This document shows positions 9,756 through 18,192 of a stretch of DNA of 51,331 bases, piece after piece. Positions within the stretch are counted from its first letter, which is position 1; each line of letters opens with the position of its first letter. The stretch is from an uncultured Granulosicoccus sp. Its GTDB lineage: Bacteria; Pseudomonadota; Gammaproteobacteria; Granulosicoccales; Granulosicoccaceae. Made by a program: the position numbers and the translations under genes. The notes beneath the pieces were generated by a model. That model searched no databases, was not told the DNA's origin, and saw only the letters and a program-made list of their open reading frames with translations. The stretch is from positions 1-51,331 of the forward strand of contig CALDSR010000063.1 of the NCBI GenBank assembly GCA_937924505.1. Reading direction: 5' to 3'.

Positions 9756-11288
9756 ATGCCAAATTCTACAAAAGAGCGAATTCTGATTATTGATGATCAG
9801 AAGGTATTCCGGAAAAAACTTGAATTGGCCGTAACCCATCTGGGCTATGAAGCCAGCTCAGCTGAGAGTGGTCAGCTGGGGCTGAACAGGCTTCGCAAAG
9901 AAAATTTCGATGTTCTGTTACTGGACATCATGATGCCCGGTATGGATGGATTCGAAGTCATGCAATTCATGAAGGAGGAGGCGAGTTTACGGGATATTCC
10001 CATAATCGTTATCTCGGCGCTTGATGGTGAAATGGATGCAGTGGTTCGAGCGATTGAATTCGGTGCGCAGGATTTTCTTTCCAAGGATTTTGATCCGGTT
10101 CTACTGGAAGCTCGTCTCAGCAGCTCCTTGGAAAAAAAGCGTAATCGCGATCGTGAATTGGAACACCTGCAGCAGGTTGAACGTTTGACCAAAGCGGCTG
10201 CTGTGCTCGAAAATGGTGTGGTTGATCCGAAGAGGTTGCACATCGATGACGTTGCCAGTAGAACGGATGCGCTCGGTCAGCTGGCTCGTGTTTTTGTCAA
10301 TATGGCCGGCCAGATATTTGAACGTGAGAAGCGATTACGGCAGCAAGTACGAACCTTGAAAAGCTCCGGAGTGCTACTCGCTGTCGGTGTGATTTCTGGA
10401 CTCGGAGTTGTATTGTCGAGAATTGCCGCTGAAGCAGCTGCTCATCCGTTTGGCATTGCGCTGTGGGCGAATATTATCGTCGCGGTTTTATGTATTCCTC
10501 ATGCTGCTTATCGTGGGAAGCTGCCTAAACTGAACCGCTCATTGATCATGGTGTTTGTACTTTGGGCGTTCCTGTCGACTGTTATCGCTGAATCTGTGGT
10601 TTTTCTTGTCGCTCAACAGTTACCGGCTTCAATCATAGCCTTGATATTGTCGACAGAAGGTTTGATGGTTTTCGCATTTGCATCGAGTATCGGTATCGAA
10701 CAGGCCAATCTCAGGCGCTTGGTCGGTTTTTTTGTTGGCTTGACGGGAATTGCTTTGGTCATTTATGCCACTAGTGATTCATCATCGATCAAAAATGTAT
10801 GGATATGGACGTTGCTTGCCCTGTTCGCACCATTTGGTTATGCGCTACGCACACTCTTGATTACTGTGAAATTACCAAGTGATATAGATATGATCGCGGC
10901 GACGGGTTGCTGCGCTGTCGCTGCGGTCACTTTATTGATACCGTTGGTTATTGGATTAAATGATTTTGTGCCGCTATCCTTGAATAAGGACACGGGTAAT
11001 ATCTCGCTGGTGCTGGCGATTATTCTGTTTGGCATCGTCTCCGCGGTCGGTGTATCACTGCGAGTGTCGCTTATTCGCTCAGCCGGTGCCGTGTTCGCCA
11101 GTCAATCAAGCTTTGTCGTGACATTTGCCGGTATTGTCTGGAGCATTTTATTGTTGGGTGAATCATTACCGCTGCTTGCCTGGGCAGCGTTGATACTACT
11201 GGTGATTGGTTTGATGCTTGTAGGACCCAAGGAAGAAGCTGAAGAAAGAGACCCTATCTTGACGAGAACCGTTGATATTGAAGTGTAA
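9756..11288 (+). CDS. Receiver domain-EamA/DMT transporter fusion, copy 2
   Basis: 510 aa with the same plan as the gene at 3912-5423. The receiver is residues 1-130: acidic pair D13-D14, acceptor D57 in LLLDIMMPGMDG, S88 and K110. The linker at about 130-200 (LGQLARVFVNMAGQIFEREKRL) resembles HAMP-like helices joining receivers to outputs. About ten membrane helices from 205 to 490 have the EamA repeat layout, including GAVFASQSSF late in the second repeat. The tail is acidic. It starts 31 bp after the hybrid kinase stop, so co-transcription is likely. The receiver and linker resemble the first copy more than the membrane part does, which would fit paralogues with different transported substrates. 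Direct control of transport by Asp phosphorylation is inferred, not shown. Confidence 0.87.
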   Translation: MPNSTKERILIIDDQKVFRKKLELAVTHLGYEASSAESGQLGLNRLRKENFDVLLLDIMMPGMDGFEVMQFMKEEASLRDIPIIVISALDGEMDAVVRAIEFGAQDFLSKDFDPVLLEARLSSSLEKKRNRDRELEHLQQVERLTKAAAVLENGVVDPKRLHIDDVASRTDALGQLARVFVNMAGQIFEREKRLRQQVRTLKSSGVLLAVGVISGLGVVLSRIAAEAAAHPFGIALWANIIVAVLCIPHAAYRGKLPKLNRSLIMVFVLWAFLSTVIAESVVFLVAQQLPASIIALILSTEGLMVFAFASSIGIEQANLRRLVGFFVGLTGIALVIYATSDSSSIKNVWIWTLLALFAPFGYALRTLLITVKLPSDIDMIAATGCCAVAAVTLLIPLVIGLNDFVPLSLNKDTGNISLVLAIILFGIVSAVGVSLRVSLIRSAGAVFASQSSFVVTFAGIVWSILLLGESLPLLAWAALILLVIGLMLVGPKEEAEERDPILTRTVDIEV

Positions 11289-11293
11289 GCAGT

Positions 11294-11647
11294 TTATTGA
11301 TTGCTATCGATATAGTGTTGCAATTCGGTATGCGCAGCGGAAAATTGATTGGATATACCTTCAACCTGTGCCGCTGCATTATCTGGCCAGGTGTTTTTGC
11401 ATTGTGATTCCAGGCTTGCATTCATTTCCGAGAGCTCTTTTGCGCCGAAATCCTGAGCACTGGATTTCATTGAATGCGCACCTCGCCTGAGAACGTCGAG
11501 GTCTTTGTCTGCAAGCGATGCTTTCATTGCCGCGACGATTTCAGTACCTTCTTCAAGGAAGGTACTGATCAGTTCATGCAAGGTTTCCTTGTCTCCACCG
11601 ATGAGCTCGGATAATTGGTCTAATAGTCGGTGATCTATAGTGGTCAT
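11294..11647 (-). CDS. Single-domain HPt phosphotransfer protein
   Basis: 117 aa, all alpha-helical in appearance, with the histidine phosphotransfer motif AHSMKSSAQDFGA, phospho-acceptor His58. Its length is right for a stand-alone HPt four-helix bundle, and no other domain is fused. It ends 5 bp from the stop of the receiver-EamA gene on the opposite strand. Because the hybrid kinase at 6503-9724 lacks an HPt, this is the obvious shuttle between that kinase's receivers and the receiver domains of the two transporter fusions. Upstream on the same strand is an unrelated ABC ATPase ending 131 bp away, so the gene probably has its own promoter in that gap. Confidence 0.88.
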   Translation of the reverse strand: MTTIDHRLLDQLSELIGGDKETLHELISTFLEEGTEIVAAMKASLADKDLDVLRRGAHSMKSSAQDFGAKELSEMNASLESQCKNTWPDNAAAQVEGISNQFSAAHTELQHYIDSNQ

Positions 11648-11778
11648 AAATTTGTTTGCCGCGAAGAAGGGTATCTTGCTTCGATAGAGTTGACACTTTG
11701 GCGTTGATGCTTTGACGGGGTAAATGTTACGCTTAAACCGGGCTTGACGCTACAGTGGGAAAAGCGCATCTGGGGCCT

Positions 11779-12846
11779 CTACCGACTTTCAACTTCATCA
11801 AATTCCCGGTCAAAAATAACCAGGTGATCTAACTGTAAACGCAGGCCAAATTCCTCACCAACATGATGATTGTGATGTGAAGGCGCAAGACACAGTAGTC
11901 GTGTATTACCAGGCATTCGCAAGGTATACAAATGATCGGCGCCGCGGAAGTCTCGTGCAATGACGGTCGCCTTGTTAGGGCTGGCATCATCGTGGATGAT
12001 GTCATCAGGACGGACCAGCAGTTCGATCAGCGTACCCGGTGGTACTGACTCGGACAACTCTCCATGGATGATCCCAAGCTCGGTCTGAATGATATTGTTT
12101 TCAAGTGTATTGCCACACAAGAAAACACCCTCACCGATAAAGTCAGCAACAAACCGATCAGCCGGGGTGTGATACAGATTGTAGGCATTGTCCCACTGAC
12201 GCAGCTGTCCCTCTGACATGACGCCGATATGGTCAGCGATGGCAAAGGCCTCGAATTGATCATGAGTCACGAGTATCGCCGTGATGCTGTCGCGCTTCAG
12301 TATCTCGCGAACCTCATGGGCGAGTTGAACACGACGTTCGGTGTCCTGGCTACTGAAAGGCTCATCAAGCAGTAGCACCGGCGGGCGTGGTGCCATCGCG
12401 CGAATCAGGGCCACCCGTTGTTGCTGGCCACCTGAGAGCTGATGCGGGTAACTGTCACCGAAGCGCTGCATGGCAACCAACTCGAGGAGTTCATCGACTC
12501 GTGCTTCCACCTCTCGACGAGCAAAGCCGCGCATACCGAAGGCCACGTTTTTTCTGACCGTCATATGCGGGAACAGCGCGAGGTCTTGAAACACCATGCC
12601 AATACGGCGCTCTTCGGGACTGGCCTGCGCGTCGGCCGTTGCGACTGTCTGGTCAGCAATGGTTATTTCACCGGCCGATGGATTCTGAAACCCACCAATG
12701 GCGCGAAGCAGGGTAGTCTTGCCACAGCCGCTGGGACCAAGCAGGCAGCCAATGTCGCCAGGCTTGAGCGCAAATGAGACATCGCTGATGATCGGGTGAC
12801 CATTGATTTCGACGGACACCTCATTAAGTTCGAGCTGATTTAGCAT
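11779..12846 (-). CDS. ABC transporter ATP-binding protein, Fe(III)/FbpC-like
   Basis: 355 aa. It has Walker A GPSGCGKT (37-44), Q-loop Gln87, signature LSGGQQQR (137-144), Walker B PVLLLDEP (156-163) and switch His195 (VTHDQ). A C-terminal TOBE-like regulatory domain follows from about 240 (VRPDDI ... [11 protein letters not shown]). The family drives importers for iron, sulfate, polyamines or sugars; the TOBE part and GEGVFLCG resemble FbpC iron(III) importers. The D-loop reads SSQD in place of the usual SNLD. No permease or binding protein is adjacent, so it is an orphan subunit here. It is divergent from glnE with an 81-bp gap. Confidence 0.8.
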   Translation of the reverse strand: MLNQLELNEVSVEINGHPIISDVSFALKPGDIGCLLGPSGCGKTTLLRAIGGFQNPSAGEITIADQTVATADAQASPEERRIGMVFQDLALFPHMTVRKNVAFGMRGFARREVEARVDELLELVAMQRFGDSYPHQLSGGQQQRVALIRAMAPRPPVLLLDEPFSSQDTERRVQLAHEVREILKRDSITAILVTHDQFEAFAIADHIGVMSEGQLRQWDNAYNLYHTPADRFVADFIGEGVFLCGNTLENNIIQTELGIIHGELSESVPPGTLIELLVRPDDIIHDDASPNKATVIARDFRGADHLYTLRMPGNTRLLCLAPSHHNHHVGEEFGLRLQLDHLVIFDREFDEVESR

Positions 12847-12927
12847 GCCGCAATTCTACCCGAACCGCAGGCATTGCCCATGCTAAAGTCCACACAATGA
12901 GCAGGTGCTTAAGCAGAGATCGATCGG

Positions 12928-15864
12928 TTGATAACGCCTAATTGTCCGGCAGACTTAAAGACATCGGCATCGGTGCTGACGGCTGTGCAGGAGATCACTG
13001 TGGCCCTGGATGCTCACGCCTCTCATCCACTTGTCGTGCAGCAGCTGGATACCTTGTGCGCCCTGAGTCCTTACATTGCGCGCACCTGTCGACAGTATCC
13101 TGATGCATTGGCTGAGCTGTTGGATCTTGGCGTGTTTAAAGACTCCGCCGTACCGCCAACGCTGGCTGTGCTTGAAACCGATTTGCAGTTGATGTTCGAC
13201 ACGTTATGCGATGGAGCTTCACTGGTTGATGCGACACAAGCTGCCTTGGAGACACTGCAAATGCAGACGCTCAGGCGGTTCCGTCACAAGCAAATGCTGC
13301 GCATCCTGATTCGAGATATCACCGGTATAGCCTCACTGGATGAAACCTTGTTGCAGCTGTCTCTGTGCGCCGATGCGTGTATTCGATGTGCCGCGGACTG
13401 GGCTGATGCCCATTGTGTCTCACGTTTTGGTGAACCGTACGCAGAGGAAGGTATCCGGCAGCGGTTGATCGTACTCGGCATGGGAAAACTCGGTGGGTAT
13501 GAGCTCAATGTATCTTCCGATATCGATTTGATCTGCCTGTTTCCCTCGGCAGGCTCAAGCGATGGCCGGAAACCGATCGACAACGGTGATTTCTTTCGCC
13601 GTGTCGCGCAGCAAATGACGCGCTTGTTGAATTCGCCGACAACGGATGGTTTTGTGTATCGCGTCGATATGCGTTTGCGACCCTTTGGTGAAAGTGGGCC
13701 GCTCGTCATCAACTTTGATGGGCTTGAGAATTACTACCTGACGCAAGGGCGTGACTGGGAACGTTACGCGATGATCAAGGCAAGAGCGATCACGGGTGAT
13801 ACCGCGAGCCTTAGCGAACTCGATGCGCTGATCACGCCATTCGTCTATCGGCGCTACCTTGACTATAACGCTATCGAATCCTTGCGTGAACTCAAACGAA
13901 AAATCGCCTTGTCTCTGCGGCAAAAGCAGATGGTTGACAACCTGAAACTGGGCGCGGGTGGTATCCGTGAAATCGAATTTATCGCCCAGGCGTTTCAGTT
14001 GGTTCGCGGTGGACGCGATACCCGGTTAAGACTGCGCTCGCTTCGAGCTGTTCTGGATGAGCTTGCTAAGCAGGCCCTGATGCCTCAGGACGAGGTTGAC
14101 ATCCTGCATGAAGCCTATGGCTTTCTGCGCCGTGCCGAGAACGCTGTGCAGATGATGCGTGACGAACAGCTGCACAGCCTGCCGGTTGATGAAGAGGACA
14201 AACAACGACTCCTGTGTCTGATGGGATACACGGACTGGCCGACCTTCAGAGATGATCTTGCCGGTCATCAGAATCGCGTTGACAAAATGTTCAATGCCTT
14301 GTTTCGCGATGACTTCGACCCCGAGGCAACTGACCCGGTCGATAACGCTGCCCGTGATAGTTGGGCGGTTTTAAGCAGTATCGAGCTTGAGGAACAGGAT
14401 TATGCCGATGCCCTGGATGCCTATGGCATCGAGCCAACCGACGAGTTGCTGGCCGCTGTTGCCAGTGTTTGTCGGGGGGCCTATTACCAGCGCTTGACGG
14501 CGCGGGGACAGGAGCGTGTTGACGAGATTGTCCCGCGCCTGATGGAGGTGGTACATGGTCAATCGGCTGCGAATGAAGTGCTTACTCGTTGTTTGAAGTT
14601 TGTTCGATCGGTTGCCGGGCGAAGTGGTTATCTCCAAGCCTTGATCGACAGACCGTCGGCACTTGCCTTGCTGGTCAAGCTCTTTGGTGAAAGTTTGTGG
14701 CTGGCCAATTTCGTGACACGACAGCCGGTCGTTCTTGATGAGTTGCTGATACACGGGTCCTTGGAAGCATGGCCCGATGCGATCAGCATACGCAACGAAA
14801 CCATGGCCATGGCAGTGCGATTGAACGATGAGGAGCTTGATGTTCAGATGGATGTGTTGCGTCAGTTTCGGCAAGCGCGTGAATTTCGTATTGCCGTGGC
14901 GGAATTGACGGGCGAATTGCCGTTGATGAAGGTCAGCGATCAGCTGACCTGGCTTGCTGAATCCTTGATCGAGGCGGTACTGCTGCTGGTCGAGAAACCG
15001 CTTCGCGAAAAACATGGCGAGCCGCGATGCCTGGTTGATGGCGAATCTGTCCCGACCGATGTCGGAGTCATCGCCTATGGCAAGCTTGGCGGCATCGAAC
15101 TGGGTTTTGGCTCGGATCTCGATCTGGTCTTTGTCCATTCGAGTCGCGGTGAAAGGCAGCAGACATCAGGCGAGAAATGTGTAGACAACAGTGTTTACTA
15201 CGTCAGACTTGCGCAGAAGTTTGTCCATTTCATGACCACGACGACCCCTGCGGGCATTTTGTACGAGATTGATCTTCGCCTTCGTCCCAATGGCAGCTCG
15301 GGGATGCTGGTTACGGGAATCGAAACGTTTGAGGGGTATCAGCGAGGCGATGCCTGGACCTGGGAGCATCAGGCATTGATGCGGGCTCGGGTCGTTGTAT
15401 CTGACTCGAGTCTCGGCAAGCGATTTGATCAGTTGCGCCGTGCGGTGCTTGGTCAGTCACGATCGCCAGACGAACTTCGTGAGGCGGTCGCCACCATGCG
15501 TAAGCGTATGCGCGATGCGCTTGGTAGCACGACGTCGGACCGAATGCATCTAAAGCAGGACGATGGAGGTGTCGCCGATATCGAGTTTGTGGTTCAATAT
15601 CTGGTGCTGGCCAATGCCGCTGAGCATCCCACGTTGCTGGCCTACACTGACAACGTCCGTGTGCTCGACAGAGTCAATGCGCTTGGGCTGGTGTCAGAAG
15701 ACGTCGCCAAACAGCTGACGAACTGCTACCTTGAGTTGCGAGCCCGCTTGCATCGACAGGCTCTGCAGGAAGCCGACGCTGTGGTGCCGTATGATCAGGA
15801 ATTGAAAAAACTAGTCACCGCTGTGGTGGCCATCCGTGAAGAAATACTGGGAAATAGTCATTGA
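12928..15864 (+). CDS. glnE: Glutamine synthetase adenylyltransferase/adenylyl-removing enzyme
   Basis: 978 aa, close to the usual length. It adenylylates and deadenylylates glutamine synthetase in response to PII and glutamine. The two nucleotidyltransferase domains show the duplicated motif: GMGKLGGYELNVSSDIDL with Asp198 and Asp200 (deadenylylating half), and AYGKLGGIELGFGSDLDL with Asp730 and Asp732 (adenylylating half). The start is TTG at 12928; an in-frame TAA at 12910 forbids anything further upstream, and the ATG at 12897 is out of frame and soon stops. Only a weak AGAG precedes the TTG, so a slightly later start is possible. The next gene follows 5 bp after the stop. Glutamine synthetase itself is not in the window; the glnA-like gene at 32394 is a catabolic paralogue. 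Confidence 0.95.
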   Translation: MITPNCPADLKTSASVLTAVQEITVALDAHASHPLVVQQLDTLCALSPYIARTCRQYPDALAELLDLGVFKDSAVPPTLAVLETDLQLMFDTLCDGASLVDATQAALETLQMQTLRRFRHKQMLRILIRDITGIASLDETLLQLSLCADACIRCAADWADAHCVSRFGEPYAEEGIRQRLIVLGMGKLGGYELNVSSDIDLICLFPSAGSSDGRKPIDNGDFFRRVAQQMTRLLNSPTTDGFVYRVDMRLRPFGESGPLVINFDGLENYYLTQGRDWERYAMIKARAITGDTASLSELDALITPFVYRRYLDYNAIESLRELKRKIALSLRQKQMVDNLKLGAGGIREIEFIAQAFQLVRGGRDTRLRLRSLRAVLDELAKQALMPQDEVDILHEAYGFLRRAENAVQMMRDEQLHSLPVDEEDKQRLLCLMGYTDWPTFRDDLAGHQNRVDKMFNALFRDDFDPEATDPVDNAARDSWAVLSSIELEEQDYADALDAYGIEPTDELLAAVASVCRGAYYQRLTARGQERVDEIVPRLMEVVHGQSAANEVLTRCLKFVRSVAGRSGYLQALIDRPSALALLVKLFGESLWLANFVTRQPVVLDELLIHGSLEAWPDAISIRNETMAMAVRLNDEELDVQMDVLRQFRQAREFRIAVAELTGELPLMKVSDQLTWLAESLIEAVLLLVEKPLREKHGEPRCLVDGESVPTDVGVIAYGKLGGIELGFGSDLDLVFVHSSRGERQQTSGEKCVDNSVYYVRLAQKFVHFMTTTTPAGILYEIDLRLRPNGSSGMLVTGIETFEGYQRGDAWTWEHQALMRARVVVSDSSLGKRFDQLRRAVLGQSRSPDELREAVATMRKRMRDALGSTTSDRMHLKQDDGGVADIEFVVQYLVLANAAEHPTLLAYTDNVRVLDRVNALGLVSEDVAKQLTNCYLELRARLHRQALQEADAVVPYDQELKKLVTAVVAIREEILGNSH

Positions 15865-15869
15865 GCGCC

Positions 15870-16091
15870 ATGTCAGAACAAAATGCATCATCAGCGGCCC
15901 ACGCCGAAACCGTATCAAACAGTGAAACACTCGTCGAGGTGACCCGGGATGAGCTGCCGATGCATTGCCCAGCCCCATCAGGGCCACTTTGGAACAGCCA
16001 CCCACGTGTCTATATCCCCCTCGAAGATGCGCCGGAGGCCACCTGTTCCTATTGTGGCACTGTGTATCGTCTGGTTGACGCGAAAAGCTGA
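15870..16091 (+). CDS. Small zinc-finger protein (zf-CHCC/NDUFS6-like)
   Basis: 73 aa from the ATG at 15870. The core LPMHCPAPSGPLWNSHPRVY followed by CSYCGTVYRL gives the Cys-His-Cys-Cys set of the zf-CHCC family, related to the zinc domain of mitochondrial complex I subunit NDUFS6. A TTG at 15861 overlapping the glnE stop would add three residues; the ATG is preferred. It is in one transcription unit with glnE and kdkA (17-bp gap to the latter). The bacterial function is unknown. Confidence 0.75.
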   Translation: MSEQNASSAAHAETVSNSETLVEVTRDELPMHCPAPSGPLWNSHPRVYIPLEDAPEATCSYCGTVYRLVDAKS

Positions 16092-16108
16092 CGCGCCCGA
16101 GCGTTTTA

Positions 16109-16831
16109 GTGAAGCGACAGTGTGATCGCGAGGGTCGGATCACGTATTGCTACCGGCAGGATTCAGAACCTGACTTTGATCCTTGCGTGTTTGACGAGGA
16201 GCGGCTTTCGGCCAGCGGCCTGGTCAAAGGTGTTGCGGATGGCGGTCGAGGCAATACTTTTTTCATCGAACAGGGCGGAACGGCGCTGGTACTTCGCCAT
16301 TACCGACGTGGCGGCATGGTTCGATATTTCAGTGAAGCGTCGTATCTGTATAGCGGAATGCAAAAAACTCGCGCCTGGCGTGAGTTCATGTTTTTGTGCG
16401 AGCTTGAAGATTCAAACCTTCCAGCGGCCAAGCCCTTTGCCTGTCGTATTGAGCGACGCGGCCTGGTGTATTCGGCAAGTTTAGTGACGTATCGACTTGC
16501 TGGCGCGACGCTGGCGACGTTGTTGATCGATGGCAAGATTAACAACACGGACTGGGAAAACATCGGCAAGTGCATTGCTCGTTTTCACAAGGCCGGTGTT
16601 TGTCACGCTGATCTTAATGCTCACAACATAATACTTGATGCGTCAGGTAATGTTTCGCTCATTGATTTTGATCGTGCGCGTTGTCTGAAGACAAACGGGC
16701 AATCCTACCCAGGCAAATGGAGCTACACGAACATGGAGCGCCTCTGGCGTTCCATCTGTAAAACCACGGCAAGCGATGAGCGTCATCAACCGGGGTTCGA
16801 CATTTTGCGTCAAGCCTGGCTTGACGCCTGA
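16109..16831 (+). CDS. kdkA: 3-deoxy-D-manno-octulosonate (Kdo) kinase
   Basis: 240 aa, of kinase fold. KdkA phosphorylates the Kdo of lipid A-Kdo on the inner face of the inner membrane. Visible features are GGRGNT (45-50), VLRHYRRGG (61-69), a family mark, the catalytic loop HADLNAHN (166-173) and the metal motif IDFD (185-188). The start is GTG at 16109. Its 3' end overlaps waaA tail-to-tail by 22 bp. Having Kdo kinase next to Kdo transferase supports a single-Kdo, phosphorylated inner core as in Haemophilus-like LPS; that last point is inference. Confidence 0.88.
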   Translation: MKRQCDREGRITYCYRQDSEPDFDPCVFDEERLSASGLVKGVADGGRGNTFFIEQGGTALVLRHYRRGGMVRYFSEASYLYSGMQKTRAWREFMFLCELEDSNLPAAKPFACRIERRGLVYSASLVTYRLAGATLATLLIDGKINNTDWENIGKCIARFHKAGVCHADLNAHNIILDASGNVSLIDFDRARCLKTNGQSYPGKWSYTNMERLWRSICKTTASDERHQPGFDILRQAWLDA

Positions 16832-18069
16832 TCGATAAGTGCCTCCATGTAGAGAATACCGACGCGGCTACAAGACTCCGCCAGCCTAACCGCATTTTGT
16901 GCACGCTCGGAAAACGCGGCATGGCCTTTGGCAGCCGAATCCAGCAGCATGGCTAGCGCTTGTGCATCATTCGCGACGTTAATGGCGTTATTTTCCAGCA
17001 TTAGCTGCATGACATCGGTGAAGTTGTGGGTATGTGGCCCAACAATAACCGGTACACCCATTCTCGCTGGCTCAAGCATGTTGTGACCGCCTCGCTCAAT
17101 CAATGAGCCACCTACAAATGCGGCTTGCGCACCGCTGTACCAAGCTTGTAGTTCACCCAATGTATCAGCCAGATATAGTTGATCTTCTGGCTGTGGATCT
17201 TCTCCAGCGCTACGTTGTTTAACAACAAGTCCGGTTTCTTTCTGCAGCGATTGCAAAATGGCTGAGGCACGCTCGGGATGCCGCGGTACGATAACCAGTA
17301 GCGGTAGGCTGTCATCCTTGATCCATTCTCTCGCCAGTTGCAGTTCTTCATTGTCATGGGTTGACGCAGCAACGATATAGTCGCGTTGCAGCAATTGTTT
17401 TACATCGATCGGCTTGCGGTTATCCATGTATTTAAGATTTCCGACAGTCTTGACCTTCATGGGATCGGCGCCGATAGAGACATAACGCCTGTTGTCTTCT
17501 GCCGATCTTGCCAGCACATCTACATCAGCCAAGGCGTGTTCATAGCTGGTACGAAGAATGCCGGCGGCAGACTTCAGCGTCCTGTCAGACAAACGACCAT
17601 TGATAATAGTGAGCTTGATCTGATGTTGGCGACACGTCGCATACAGCTGCGGCCATATTTCAGTTTCGACGATCCAGCCCTGGCGTGTATTCAGTCGCGC
17701 GCAAAATCGCGAACTGGCAAAGGCGAAATCGATTGGCAAGTAGGCATGTGATACTGCGGCAATGTTGTTTTTTTTCAGCACCTCTTTTGCTGTCGGTGTA
17801 TTCGTTGTCAGCAAGATGGACTCGATGGTGTTATCGGCTGAGGCCAAGGCCATTTCCAGCAGCGGTAACACGGTGGTGACCTCGCCTACCGAGGCCGCAT
17901 GTACCCACAGATCGGCGGTTCGTACCTCGTTCGGGTAGTTGAAGCCCAAGCGTTGTTTAAGGTATATCCAGCCGCCGTCCTTGACACTTCGCCACACCGT
18001 GTAAGCCAGGAGCAACGGGGTGAGTGCCAACACGATCAGCCGATAGGAAAGAGGTGGCGCCGTGCTCAT
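16810..18069 (-). CDS. waaA: Kdo transferase (3-deoxy-D-manno-octulosonic acid transferase)
   Basis: 419 aa from the ATG at 18069; the open frame extends to 18132 but the added 21 residues do not look native. An N-terminal membrane anchor (LIVLALTPLLLAYTVW) is followed by a GT-B fold of the GT30 family: LWVHAASVGEV, VETEIWPQ, INGRLSDRT and, near the C-terminus, GGHNMLEPARMGVPVIVGP. It adds Kdo from CMP-Kdo to lipid IVA. It converges on and overlaps kdkA. It lies 123 bp downstream of tolC on the same strand, and could be read from the pcm-tolC transcript or from its own promoter. Confidence 0.92.
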   Translation of the reverse strand: MSTAPPLSYRLIVLALTPLLLAYTVWRSVKDGGWIYLKQRLGFNYPNEVRTADLWVHAASVGEVTTVLPLLEMALASADNTIESILLTTNTPTAKEVLKKNNIAAVSHAYLPIDFAFASSRFCARLNTRQGWIVETEIWPQLYATCRQHQIKLTIINGRLSDRTLKSAAGILRTSYEHALADVDVLARSAEDNRRYVSIGADPMKVKTVGNLKYMDNRKPIDVKQLLQRDYIVAASTHDNEELQLAREWIKDDSLPLLVIVPRHPERASAILQSLQKETGLVVKQRSAGEDPQPEDQLYLADTLGELQAWYSGAQAAFVGGSLIERGGHNMLEPARMGVPVIVGPHTHNFTDVMQLMLENNAINVANDAQALAMLLDSAAKGHAAFSERAQNAVRLAESCSRVGILYMEALIDQASSQA

Positions 18070-18192
18070 GGGACAGGGTTGTCGATAAACCTGTCGGCGG
18101 AGAAGGGCAGACGTGTATACGGCCAGGCACAATCAACACCCATTCGGGTTGGCCAGTAGCGCAGTAAAGAAAAGGGCTGCCAGTTGAACGGC

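Noticed and set aside
14371..15138. 255-codon minus-strand frame opposite glnE
   Set aside because: Composition is that of an antisense frame (many Gln, Arg, His), and glnE is certain on the other strand.
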